NCBI RefSeq assembly: GCF_020829625.1
Contig: NZ_JAIVFX010000006.1
Coordinates: forward strand, 186,001 to 250,000
Source: Nostoc sp. XA010
Lineage (GTDB): Bacteria > Cyanobacteriota > Cyanobacteriia > Cyanobacteriales > Nostocaceae
Direction of reading: 5' to 3'
Length of the DNA stretch: 64,000 bases
Below the pieces are notes generated by a model. It did no database searches and was not told the DNA's origin. It was given only the letters and a program-made list of their open reading frames with translations. Below, one piece after another: positions 1 through 7,734 of this stretch (positions are counted from its first letter, which is position 1; each line of letters opens with the position of its first letter). Both the position numbers and the translations under genes were made by a program.

Positions 1-53
1 TCATTGCTCTATATCTGTTAATAATAGAAAAGTAAGTTTTTTCAGGAATAGCG

Positions 54-311
54 ATGATTAGTCCGCAGCAGGTTGAGGCAATGATCAAGGCGGAACTGCC
101 AGACGCTCAGGTTCAGGTGCAAGACTTGACTGGTGGCGGTGACCACTATCAGGTAACAGTAGTTTCATCGCACTTTGCAGGTAAGGGACTAGTGCAACAA
201 CACCAGTTAGTTTATGGTGCTTTGGGGCAAGCTATGTCAACTGAAGCAATTCATGCCTTGGCAGTAAAAACATATACTCCTGAATCTTGGCAAGCAACAC
301 CAGCTTCCTAA
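54..311 (+). CDS. BolA family protein
   Basis: This 85-residue protein has the size and pattern of the BolA family: an N-terminal helix ([16 protein letters not shown]), a GGDHY turn and a conserved histidine/lysine region near residues 39-50, followed by HQLVYGALG. BolA proteins bind [2Fe-2S] clusters together with monothiol CGFS glutaredoxins and act in Fe-S trafficking or redox regulation in the cytosol. The next gene, 89 bp downstream on the same strand, is exactly such a glutaredoxin, so the two probably form one transcription unit and one complex. The gap between them carries a short heptamer-like repeat (GAATTAGGAGTTAGGAG). The start is the only sensible ATG. The family call is firm; the specific target is unknown. 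Confidence 0.93.
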   Translation: MISPQQVEAMIKAELPDAQVQVQDLTGGGDHYQVTVVSSHFAGKGLVQQHQLVYGALGQAMSTEAIHALAVKTYTPESWQATPAS

Positions 312-400
312 ACATAGAGTTAGGAATTAGGAGTTAGGAGTTATGAATTTTTAACTTCTTACTCGTCATCGTCGAATGTAACATAGGAAACAGAAATACC

Positions 401-724
401 ATGACGCCAGAACTCAAAGAGAAAATTGATAACTTGCTACAACAGAACAAGATTATGGTTTTCATGAAGGGAAACAAGTTAATGCCCCAATGTGGTTTCT
501 CCAACAACGTTGTGCAGATTCTCAATACTTTGGGAGTTCCCTTCGAGACAGTTGATGTTCTATCAGACTCTGAAATCCGTCAAGGAATTAAAGAATACTC
601 TAACTGGCCGACAATTCCCCAAGTGTATATCAATGGTGAATTCGTTGGCGGTTCTGACATTTTGATTGAAATGTACCAAAAAGGTGAATTGCAGCAAAAG
701 GTAGAAGTAGCTTTAGCCTCGTAA
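401..724 (+). CDS. grxD: Monothiol CGFS glutaredoxin (Grx4 family)
   Basis: This 107-residue protein is a Grx4/Grx5-type monothiol glutaredoxin. The active-site CGFS lies at residues 31-34 (MPQCGFSNN), followed by the glutathione-binding segment WPTIPQVYINGEFVGGSD. CGFS glutaredoxins bridge a [2Fe-2S] cluster with glutathione, alone or with a BolA partner, and deliver Fe-S clusters rather than reducing disulfides. It follows the bolA gene at 54-311 on the same strand, matching the established BolA-Grx partnership. The length is normal and the ATG is well placed. A strong rho-independent terminator follows at 801-846, ending the bolA-grxD unit. Confidence 0.96.
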   Translation: MTPELKEKIDNLLQQNKIMVFMKGNKLMPQCGFSNNVVQILNTLGVPFETVDVLSDSEIRQGIKEYSNWPTIPQVYINGEFVGGSDILIEMYQKGELQQKVEVALAS

Positions 725-800
725 TATTTCTTTACGCAAATCAGAGGGTATGCTGCTAAATTTGCGCTTTGCAATCAAGGCAATTTGCCATTTTTAATAT

Positions 801-846
801 CCTTGAAAGGTCAGAGAACTTGTATCTCCCCTTTCAAGGGTTTTTT
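801..846 (+). terminator. Rho-independent terminator of bolA-grxD
   Basis: A perfect 10-bp stem (CCTTGAAAGG at 801-810 with CCTTTCAAGG at 830-839) is followed by G and six T (841-846). It lies 77 bp after the grxD stop codon on the same strand. Confidence 0.85.
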
Positions 847-905
847 ATGGGTTTATAAAAAAAATACTTGATCTGTGTTGGAATTGATTGCAAGGGTATT
901 CAACA

Positions 906-950
906 ATCCCCTCAGTCGCATTGGCAAGACCAATATAAGGCTGAGGGGAT
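906..950. repeat. Compound hairpin between convergent genes
   Basis: A 10-bp perfect inverted repeat (ATCCCCTCAG at 906-915, CTGAGGGGAT at 941-950) encloses a smaller inner stem (ATTGG/CCAAT). It lies between grxD (plus) and the minus-strand gene ending at 1078. Four T follow on the plus side, so it may be a second terminator. The rest of the 725-1077 gap holds the terminator at 801-846 and nothing else I recognise. Confidence 0.5.
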
Positions 951-1077
951 GGGTTTTATCAATACAATACAATATTTCCAAAATCTCACACCACGGCACC
1001 AGTTGACCAATACAGATAATATGCTATAATCATCTGCGGGAATTAACGGTTACTATCAACGACTAGGTAAATACTAC

Positions 1078-1326
1078 TTAGTAGTAATCGTGTTGTGGCT
1101 GTGGTTGCGGCACTGCAAAATTTGATCCATCGTACAAGTAGCGGCTGGCTTCCTCTTCTAAGCGATGAATCAGGATAGGTTCAAGAATGTTGCCATGTCG
1201 TAGTGCGGCTAGATATCCATCCAAATACATCCGCATGTCATCCGTGCGATAACCGCGATTCCATAACTCGACGAAGGCGTCGGTGAGTCTTTGGTAATAG
1301 CGGATGGTTTGTGTGTCTTGGAGCAT
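1078..1326 (-). CDS. Small conserved cyanobacterial protein (probably DUF6761)
   Basis: This 82-residue, mostly helical, acidic protein has the pattern RYYQRLTDAFVELWNRGYRT and MYLDGYLAALRHGN, which I recognise as a family conserved across cyanobacteria without known function (I believe DUF6761; the number is from memory). The C terminus is low-complexity (PQPQPQHDYY). There is no signal peptide or membrane segment, so it should be cytosolic. It stands alone on the minus strand, convergent with grxD. The coding call rests on the recognisable conserved pattern; no function can be assigned. Confidence 0.8.
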   Translation of the reverse strand: MLQDTQTIRYYQRLTDAFVELWNRGYRTDDMRMYLDGYLAALRHGNILEPILIHRLEEEASRYLYDGSNFAVPQPQPQHDYY

Positions 1327-1913
1327 AACTGCTGTATTAAACTCTTTGGAATGAGAATTGTAAATGATTTACGCTCAAAAGTGAACTGTAATTTCACTTT
1401 GGCATTAACTCAAAGTCAACACATGTACTTTGGACAGTACCCCCCTAGCAGCTACAAGCTACTCTAATCCTATTCCAGAAAACATCGATTCTAGTTATCT
1501 GCTAAGTTATTTTTATAATTTTCATAACTCTTCAGCCCAATTGTATTGGTGATATATTCGTGGGTGTAGGAAATAATTTCTGCAAGATCCGAATCCACTT
1601 TTATCATCATGGTAAAAAACCGTTGTGGTAAAAGCTAGCTGCTTAGGCTATAGTTTTTGGCAAGATGATATCCATCTAAAAGCAGAATGTTAAGCTAGAA
1701 CAACTTTCAATAAGTTTAACAAATATTTCGATTAATTTAATAAAAATTTAAGAATATTTCTAATCGCCTTCGGCAAGGCATAAATTCAAAGATATTGCCA
1801 CTATTTTTATGAGGAAATGTAAAGCTAATAGCTATTGAAGTAACAAAGGCTACAAAACCTTAGAGATGAGCTTGTTACTTTGAAAGTCATCGACGCTAAG
1901 GGGTCTTGCCACT
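1327..1913. other. AT-rich intergenic region, divergent promoters expected
   Basis: This gap of 587 bases lies between the divergent small gene at 1078-1326 and the response regulator at 1914. It is AT-rich with no convincing ORF, RNA gene or repeat array. It should hold the promoters of both flanking genes, but I could not fix a -10/-35 pair with confidence. Confidence 0.4.
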
Positions 1914-2681
1914 GTGGGTTCGGTTTGTATAGAAATCATTGAGGGGAATCCCCATCTGAGGTCGTTGCTGGGTTGGCACTTGCAACAACTGGAATACCGT
2001 GTCCATCAAGCTGCCAGCATTTATCAAGCAAGGGAAGTATTTTTAAGCCATCAACCAACACTGGTAGTTTTGGATGCAGACCTGCCTGATGGTGATGGCA
2101 TTGAGTTTTGCCGTTGGTTGCATCGTCAGCAGCAGCCTCTAATCTTAATGCTATCTGCCCGTAATACTGAAGGTGATATTGTCGCAGGTTTAAAGGCGGG
2201 TGCAGATGATTATCTGAGCAAACCTTTTGGCATGCAAGAGTTTTTGGCACGAGTAGAGGCACTGATTCGCCGGAAGCGCACACCTACTGCACCAGCTTAT
2301 TTGGATTATGGCACTTTGCAAATCGATTTAGTTCAGCGCCGTGTCCGCTTCCAGGGGGAGTTCATTGACTTAACGCCTCAAGAATTCAGTTTGCTGTACG
2401 TTTTGGCCCAAGCTGGGGGAGTGCCTCTGAGTAGGTCAGAATTACTGCGTCGTGCTTGGCCTGATGCTATCGATAACCCTCGTACCATTGATACTCATGT
2501 TTTATCGCTGCGGAAAAAGGTTGAACTTGATCCTCGCCAACCCAATTTGATTCAAACTATCCGCAATGTAGGATACCGTTTTAACATGGAAATTTTGAAT
2601 ACCAATATTTCACAATCACAAACAACAAAGTTAGCTAGAGAGAGATTTAATAATCAACGTTCAACGCTTAGTAGTGTGTGA
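1914..2681 (+). CDS. OmpR/PhoB-family response regulator
   Basis: This 255-residue protein has an N-terminal receiver domain (about 4-118) and a C-terminal winged-helix DNA-binding domain (about 128-228; PQEFSLLYVLAQ, TIDTHVLSLRKKVE, TIRNVGYRF). The predicted phosphoacceptor is D54 (VVLDADLPDG), and the receiver lysine is in YLSKPF. The acidic pair near residue 10 is E10-G11 rather than two acidic residues, which may weaken Mg2+ binding. It should be a cytosolic transcription factor. The start is GTG at 1914. After residue 228 an unstructured polar tail follows. No histidine kinase gene is adjacent, so it is an orphan and its signal is unknown. A GGGGAGT-type heptamer tract follows the stop. 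Confidence 0.93.
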   Translation: MGSVCIEIIEGNPHLRSLLGWHLQQLEYRVHQAASIYQAREVFLSHQPTLVVLDADLPDGDGIEFCRWLHRQQQPLILMLSARNTEGDIVAGLKAGADDYLSKPFGMQEFLARVEALIRRKRTPTAPAYLDYGTLQIDLVQRRVRFQGEFIDLTPQEFSLLYVLAQAGGVPLSRSELLRRAWPDAIDNPRTIDTHVLSLRKKVELDPRQPNLIQTIRNVGYRFNMEILNTNISQSQTTKLARERFNNQRSTLSSV

Positions 2682-2806
2682 TGGGAATGGGGAGTGGGGA
2701 ATAAAGAGTGGGGGATGAGGGAGATGAGGGGATAATTATTAACTACTTAACTCCTAACTCAGCACTCAGCACTCTTAATGCCCAATGACGATTGACTAAT
2801 GGAAAT
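2682..2806. repeat. Heptamer (STRR-type) repeat tract
   Basis: The gap between the response regulator and the ABC ATPase is filled with imperfect GGGGAGT/GGGGAAT-type tandem units and then CACTCAGCACTC-like units. This matches the short tandemly repeated repetitive (STRR) sequences known from heterocyst-forming cyanobacteria. Confidence 0.6.
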
Positions 2807-3580
2807 TTAAAATCCAAAATCGTCTTGAGCTTCTGCTTGAATTAAGCTTTCTCGTAATTCAACCCAGTTTATTTCAGAGACTTTTTGATTTGCCAATAAA
2901 TGACCTTGGTGTAGATGTAATAACTGAGTACAAAACATCTGAGCTAGTTCCAGTTGGTGGTTTACCATCAAAATTGTGGTTTGATGAGTTTGACTTAACT
3001 GGGTTAAGACTTGCATTAGATGAGAAGCTGTACCAGCATCAAGGGCAGAGGTTGGCTCGTCTAATAATAATATTTTAGGCTGGATGACTAAGGCACGAGC
3101 GATCGCTACTAGTTGTCGTTGTCCCGCAGAAAGTTGCACCTCTGTTCGCCCCAACCATTCACTGGGAATATGCAGTTGTTCTATCCAGTGACTGACTCGT
3201 TGCTCAATTGTCTGTTTGGACAAACCACGCAAAACTAAAGGATAAGCCAAGGCTTGCCCAACTGTCATCCCCAACAGTTTTGATTCTTGCAATACAAGTA
3301 CAAGCATCTGGCGTAGCTGGATGACGGGAATTTGGCGATATTCTTGGTTTTCTAGATACATTTTGCCAGTAGTGGGTTCAATGAGGCGGTTGAGGAGTCG
3401 TAATAACGAAGTTTTTCCAGCACCTACTGGCCCTACAATGGCAATGCGTTCGCCCTGGAATACCTCTAAGGAAATATCTTGCAATATGGGGTATCCTTGC
3501 TGATTGCCTGGAAGTTGGGTTTTCAGCTTCGTAAACAGGTTAATTTGCTCTAGCCTGAATGTGGCTTTTGCTGTATTCAA
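2807..3580 (-). CDS. ABC transporter ATP-binding protein
   Basis: This 257-residue ABC ATPase has Walker A GPVGAGKTS (about 50-58), a signature motif LSAGQRQ, Walker B ILLLDEP, and an H-loop MVNHQ. Length and motif spacing fit a single-domain importer or exporter ATPase; it resembles the PstB and FetA/YbbL groups. No permease or binding-protein gene is adjacent, so the substrate cannot be inferred. It should act at the inner face of the plasma membrane with an unlinked partner. The next gene upstream on the same strand (3656-4222) is a membrane protein but does not look like an ABC permease. The two are separated by a heptamer tract (about 3581-3640). Confidence 0.9.
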   Translation of the reverse strand: MNTAKATFRLEQINLFTKLKTQLPGNQQGYPILQDISLEVFQGERIAIVGPVGAGKTSLLRLLNRLIEPTTGKMYLENQEYRQIPVIQLRQMLVLVLQESKLLGMTVGQALAYPLVLRGLSKQTIEQRVSHWIEQLHIPSEWLGRTEVQLSAGQRQLVAIARALVIQPKILLLDEPTSALDAGTASHLMQVLTQLSQTHQTTILMVNHQLELAQMFCTQLLHLHQGHLLANQKVSEINWVELRESLIQAEAQDDFGF

Positions 3581-3655
3581 AGGAGTGGGGAGTAGGGAGT
3601 GGAGAGCGGGGAGTAGGGAGATGGGGAAGAAATAACCAATATCCCATGCCCAATT

Positions 3656-4222
3656 TTAAGTTAATTGTTTGGTAGTTAATGCTGTAGCGATCGCCCAGCC
3701 ATCGACCAATAGTAACAGCAGTGTGAATCCTAGTAAAATTAAGTACATCCACGGCTGCGCTAAAGGGCGAACATCTGTAGTATCAATACCCGTCTTTGCT
3801 TGGACAATTTGCACGAAACGGGCAAATCCGGCTACACGCATCGGTAGTAAATAACCTTTCCCATCCTGGCTGACAAAGTAATAAACTATTCCTCCTTGAC
3901 CAGTGGTGCGGGGTTTTAACTCTTTCACATCTGACCAAGGTAAAAACCAGCCTTTACGAAAAAAGCTAGGTACCCAGGCGGGGTAAGTAACCTGAATTCC
4001 CTGGTCATCTACCGTTACTCGTTCAGTCAATACAGCATACAAGGCAACGAAGCCGATGCTAATTCCTATCCACAATAACCCTGGGGGTACTGGTGCAGCT
4101 GTTACCTGCGATAAGAAGGGTAATGGGACTGTGAGTGCTATGTATAGACTCAGTAGCGTCATCCGAATCAAAGGAGACAGACGAAATACAGAAGCTGAAA
4201 TATTGGCTGAGTTTGCTGTCAC
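3656..4222 (-). CDS. Conserved cyanobacterial membrane protein
   Basis: This 188-residue protein has two hydrophobic segments near the N terminus (about 17-40 and 48-64), a soluble stretch (VTVDDQGIQVTYPAW..., about 70-145) with a beta-rich look reminiscent of bacterial PH-like domains, and a strongly hydrophobic C-terminal helix (about 158-182). It is likely a plasma or thylakoid membrane protein. I do not recognise a functional family. It sits upstream of the ABC ATPase on the same strand with a 75-bp repeat-filled gap, so co-transcription is possible. Coding looks secure from composition and topology; the PH-like reading is only an impression. Confidence 0.75.
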   Translation of the reverse strand: MTANSANISASVFRLSPLIRMTLLSLYIALTVPLPFLSQVTAAPVPPGLLWIGISIGFVALYAVLTERVTVDDQGIQVTYPAWVPSFFRKGWFLPWSDVKELKPRTTGQGGIVYYFVSQDGKGYLLPMRVAGFARFVQIVQAKTGIDTTDVRPLAQPWMYLILLGFTLLLLLVDGWAIATALTTKQLT

Positions 4223-4304
4223 GGCTCAATTACAATGCTTTTCTTCATTGTACGGTAGGTCTATGTCATACCTCGACTGCCGTATATAAGCTATGCCACT
4301 TTAA

Positions 4305-4425
4305 TAATTCGTAATTCGTAATTCGTAATTCGTAATGACGCTCTCTACGAGACGCTGCGCGTAGCTTGCTTCCACGAAGTGGTACGCGGACTCGCTACCG
4401 CTACGCTAACGTAATTCGTAATTTT
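4305..4425. repeat. TAATTCG tandem repeat with nested palindromic element
   Basis: Four perfect tandem TAATTCG heptamers (4305-4332) are followed by a GC-rich segment beginning near 4337 that contains CTCTACGAGACGCTGCGC (4343-4360) and CTACCGCTACGCTAAC, and then by another TAATTCG unit (4412-4418). It looks as though one repeat type inserted into a tract of another. Related CTCTACGAGA segments recur at 51166 and 51274. Confidence 0.75.
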
Positions 4426-4887
4426 TTAGGGTAAATATTTTTGCACTACAATCCAACCAGTAAAGGATACCCAGGCAAATCCTATAAATAGAATAATATT
4501 TACGCCGATGTGTAAGGGTCTAGCCCAAGGTCGTTCGGCACTAATTTGCGTCGCACTGAAAGCAGATAGTAAAACTAATGCTACTACTATCAATCCAGCA
4601 ACTAAATGTGATGAGTGACCCAACGAACCAAAATGACCGAGAGTTCCAACAATGCCGATCGCTAGCAGTAGTAGTACTAAACTTACCATGCTGATGCCCA
4701 TTGTATAGTGGAGCGATCGCACCCCTTTATTTCCACCCATAAATGGGGTGATAAAAGGGAATTGCTGCGAAGTTCTCGCCCGAAACATCCAAACGCCGGT
4801 GACTGCTAACATCAGATATGCCAGCAGGGACAACCCCATTGACCAGGCGGCTATTTTCCACAACCAAAGAAATGAAGGCAGATTCAT
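4426..4887 (-). CDS. DUF4079-type membrane protein
   Basis: The 153-residue protein starting MNLPSFLWLWKIAAW has four hydrophobic segments and fits the DUF4079 family of small cyanobacterial and plastid-lineage membrane proteins (LHYTMGISMV, GHSSHLVAG, RPLHIGVN; the histidines resemble those of b-type cytochrome proteins). The open frame extends upstream to 5004, but those 39 extra codons are made of a GGGGAGCAGG-type repeat tract and would put a Cys/Pro-rich tail before the first membrane helix. I therefore place the start at the ATG at 4887. Function is unknown; a heme-binding or redox role is only a guess from the histidines. Confidence 0.82.
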   Translation of the reverse strand: MNLPSFLWLWKIAAWSMGLSLLAYLMLAVTGVWMFRARTSQQFPFITPFMGGNKGVRSLHYTMGISMVSLVLLLLAIGIVGTLGHFGSLGHSSHLVAGLIVVALVLLSAFSATQISAERPWARPLHIGVNIILFIGFAWVSFTGWIVVQKYLP

Positions 4888-5015
4888 AAGATTGATTGTA
4901 AATGAGATGGGGGAGCAGGGGAAGCAGGGGAGGCAGGGAGCAAGGGAGAAGAATTTCCCCTCTGCCCCCTGCCCCCCGCCCCTCTGCCTCTTTTCAATGC
5001 CCAATTCTCAATAAA

Positions 5016-5044
5016 CAAAAAAGGCTGCTGAATTAGCAACCCTT
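5016..5044 (-). terminator. Terminator of the DUF1830 gene
   Basis: On the minus strand GGTTGCT and AGCAGCC (5041-5035 and 5029-5023, one G-U pair) form a stem with a 5-nt loop, followed by six T (5022-5017). It lies 20 bp beyond the stop of the minus-strand gene at 5064-5459. Confidence 0.75.
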
Positions 5045-5063
5045 AAATGTAGTAAATTTTTTT

Positions 5064-5459
5064 TTAATCAACCGATGCTAAACCAACGATTTGTAAGGGT
5101 TTTGTAGTATCTCCGATTTTTGTATTAATTTGCTGCACTATAGACCTGGTATTAATAAGGTCTTTTTCATCTGATGAGTCTGTATCAAACTCATAAACGC
5201 TGGGTTCGTCGAGCATTAGGCGATCGCACGGAATTTTATCGGATAAAATTGCACTTGCCATCATCCCTGTATGAATCTCCACTTGACTTTCTCGCGGAGC
5301 TTCAAACACTAAACGTTGCCCAGGGAAAACAACCCTTTCAAAGTACCAGTTGGGAATATCGGAGATGCGAGCTATCTGTATTTTGCTGGTGGCATTAATG
5401 TAGCAGCAGAGAATTTTTCCCGATTGCTCAGGTGGTAGAGGATCTAATATTTGAGCCAT
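5064..5459 (-). CDS. DUF1830 domain protein
   Basis: This 131-residue protein carries the DUF1830 signature (LCCYINATSKIQIARI, IPNWYFERVVFPGQRLVFEA) in its first 70 residues, a family found mostly in cyanobacteria. The second half is acidic and variable (FDTDSSDEKDL). There is no signal peptide or membrane segment, so it is predicted to be cytosolic. No function is established for the family. It is transcribed alone from the minus strand with its own terminator at 5016-5044. Confidence 0.85.
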   Translation of the reverse strand: MAQILDPLPPEQSGKILCCYINATSKIQIARISDIPNWYFERVVFPGQRLVFEAPRESQVEIHTGMMASAILSDKIPCDRLMLDEPSVYEFDTDSSDEKDLINTRSIVQQINTKIGDTTKPLQIVGLASVD

Positions 5460-6044
5460 AACTGCTGAGGAGCTTTACGCCACAATTTTACATTACACTA
5501 GCCAAGCCTAGCATTGCCTGATCCCCAGTTGCTGTAGCTCCGACTACCAACTGAACTTTTATAGATTATTTTTAACTTAATAATATATATCGCAGTTTCT
5601 AAAAATTTTGTAAAAATTTCTGCTTTGTCTGCAATTTTACACTATATGAACATCTTTTAATTTTTAATATGGCAAAAAATCTTTAACTTCTTTAGGGCAG
5701 ATAGTTACAGGGTAGGTATGGTGAAGATCCCCTTAGCTTGAGCCTAGTTCAGGAGTGTATTTTCGTGTTTCATCTATCGCAGGATTAAAAGCCTGGGATC
5801 ATCGCTTAATGAATGAACTCGATGTTATCGTAAAGCTATATGAAAAATGTCTTCATAAAACTTCTCTTGATGCCATGCGTTTGGTATAGAAAGCAATTTT
5901 ATTGATTTTTACATCTGTGAACACAAGTTTCACGCATATCAATAATTTGCTTTAATGTCAAGCAAGATTGTCAGAGATTAGTAGACAAAAGAAAAACACC
6001 CTTTAAAACTGGAATTTATCTCGCTTTCCCCAAAGATTGGCAAG
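5460..6044. other. AT-rich intergenic region
   Basis: These 585 bases lie between the divergent DUF1830 gene and the radical SAM gene. They are AT-rich with poly-A/T runs. The longest plausible frame is a 26-codon ORF from the ATG at 5810, which I do not call. I see no RNA gene. The length suggests a sizeable regulatory or leader region for the light-related gene downstream. Confidence 0.35.
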
Positions 6045-7634
6045 ATGGAAGTCAAAACACCCATGATGGAAAATCGAATTCTTTACGTTCGCCTTCCTTG
6101 TAACCCTATCTTTCCCATTGGGGTTGTCTACCTGAGCGATCACGTCCACAAACAGTTTCCTAATATTGAACAGCGAATTTTTGATTTAGGAACAGTGCCA
6201 CCTTTAGACTACAGTTCTGCTCTAGATCGCTGTATCGATGAATTTAAACCGACACTGCTAGTATTTTCGTGGCGTGATATTCAAATCTATGCCCCAGTTG
6301 GCGGACGTGGTGGCAACCCACTACAAAACGCCTTTGAATTTTACTACGCGAAGAATCCTTTATTAAAACTACGTGGGGGATTGGGCGGTTTACGAATCTT
6401 CATCGCTTACTATGTAGAGTTGTGGCGCAATCAGGGCTTAATCAAACGCGGTTTAAAGCGTGCCCAAAAATATAATTCTAATGCCCGTGTAGTTGTCGGT
6501 GGTGGTGCAGTCAGTGTATTTTACCAACAGTTGGGCAAAAGCTTACCCCAAGGGACAATTATTTCTGTGGGTGAAGGGGAAACTCTCCTAGAAAAACTTT
6601 TAGGTGGCAAAGATTTTCGAGATGAACGCTGTTACGTTGCCGGAGAAACTCAACCACGGGAACGGCTAATTCACGAACAACCCACTCCACTAGAAAAAAC
6701 AGCTTGTAACTACGACTATATCGAAAGCATCTGGCCGGAATTTAACTTTTACCTGCAAGAAGAAGACTTTTATATAGGTGTACAAACTAAGCGTGGTTGT
6801 CCTCATAACTGCTGCTATTGCGTCTACACTGTCGTCGAAGGTAAACAAGTCCGCATCAACCCAGCAGATGAAGTAGTGGCTGAGATGCGCCAATTATACG
6901 ATCGCGGCATTCGCAACTTCTGGTTTACCGATGCCCAATTCATCCCAGCCAGAAAATTTATCGACGATGCCATAGAACTCTTGCAAAAAATCGTCGATTC
7001 TGGTATGACAGACATTCACTGGGCAGCATATATCAGAGCCGACAATTTGACACCAGAGTTGTGCGACTTGATGGCGAAAACCGGGATGAACTATTTTGAA
7101 ATCGGCATTACCAGTGGTTCTCAAGAACTTGTACGGAAAATGCGGATGGGGTATAACCTGCGAACCGTTTTGCAAAACTGCCGCGACTTGAAAGCAGCTG
7201 GTTTCAACGATTTAGTTTCCGTCAACTACTCCTTTAACGTCATTGACGAACGTCCCGAAACCATCCGCCAAACCATCGCCTACCACCGAGAACTAGAACG
7301 GATTTTTGGTGCTGATAAAGTCGAACCTGCCATTTTCTTTATTGGATTGCAACCCCATACCCATTTAGAAGAATATGCTTTCAAAGAAGGCATCCTCAAA
7401 CCAGGGTATGATCCAATGAGTTTGATGCCGTGGACAGCCAAAAAACTCCTCTGGAATCCCGAACCTCTTGGTTCATTCTTTGGAGAAGTCTGCTTGCAAG
7501 CTTGGCAACAAAACCCTAACGATTTCGGACGCGAAGTCATGAAAATCTTAGAAGAAAAACTAGGTTGTGCCGACTTAGAAGCAGCACTTTCTGCACCAAT
7601 AGAGACAAAAGACAAACAGTTAGCAGCTGTTTGA
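6045..7634 (+). CDS. B12-binding radical SAM protein, PSII high-light acclimation family
   Basis: This 529-residue protein has an N-terminal cobalamin-binding-like domain (about 10-200; VVVGGGAVS, SVGEGET) and a radical SAM core with the 4Fe-4S motif C252-x3-C256-x2-C259 (RGCPHNCCYC), then FWFTDAQFIP and EIGITSGS. I recognise it as the cyanobacterial family named photosystem II high light acclimation radical SAM protein. The family should use a [4Fe-4S] cluster and S-adenosylmethionine; the substrate is not established. The start could equally be the ATG at 6066 (MENRILYVRLPCNP), which removes seven residues. It is followed after 100 bp by the DICT and pentapeptide genes on the same strand, possibly one operon. 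Confidence 0.9.
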   Translation: MEVKTPMMENRILYVRLPCNPIFPIGVVYLSDHVHKQFPNIEQRIFDLGTVPPLDYSSALDRCIDEFKPTLLVFSWRDIQIYAPVGGRGGNPLQNAFEFYYAKNPLLKLRGGLGGLRIFIAYYVELWRNQGLIKRGLKRAQKYNSNARVVVGGGAVSVFYQQLGKSLPQGTIISVGEGETLLEKLLGGKDFRDERCYVAGETQPRERLIHEQPTPLEKTACNYDYIESIWPEFNFYLQEEDFYIGVQTKRGCPHNCCYCVYTVVEGKQVRINPADEVVAEMRQLYDRGIRNFWFTDAQFIPARKFIDDAIELLQKIVDSGMTDIHWAAYIRADNLTPELCDLMAKTGMNYFEIGITSGSQELVRKMRMGYNLRTVLQNCRDLKAAGFNDLVSVNYSFNVIDERPETIRQTIAYHRELERIFGADKVEPAIFFIGLQPHTHLEEYAFKEGILKPGYDPMSLMPWTAKKLLWNPEPLGSFFGEVCLQAWQQNPNDFGREVMKILEEKLGCADLEAALSAPIETKDKQLAAV

Positions 7635-7734
7635 TAAAATTTACAGAATTAGACAAGAGCAAATTTCATCTCCTTGTCTCGCGCCTACCCCTACCCGAAT
7701 CACTCCCCCTCTGCGGTTATTTTCACCCAATCCC

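Noticed and set aside
5810..5890. 26-codon ORF (ATG at 5810) before the radical SAM gene
   Set aside because: Too short to support, with no clear ribosome-binding site; may be chance in a long leader.
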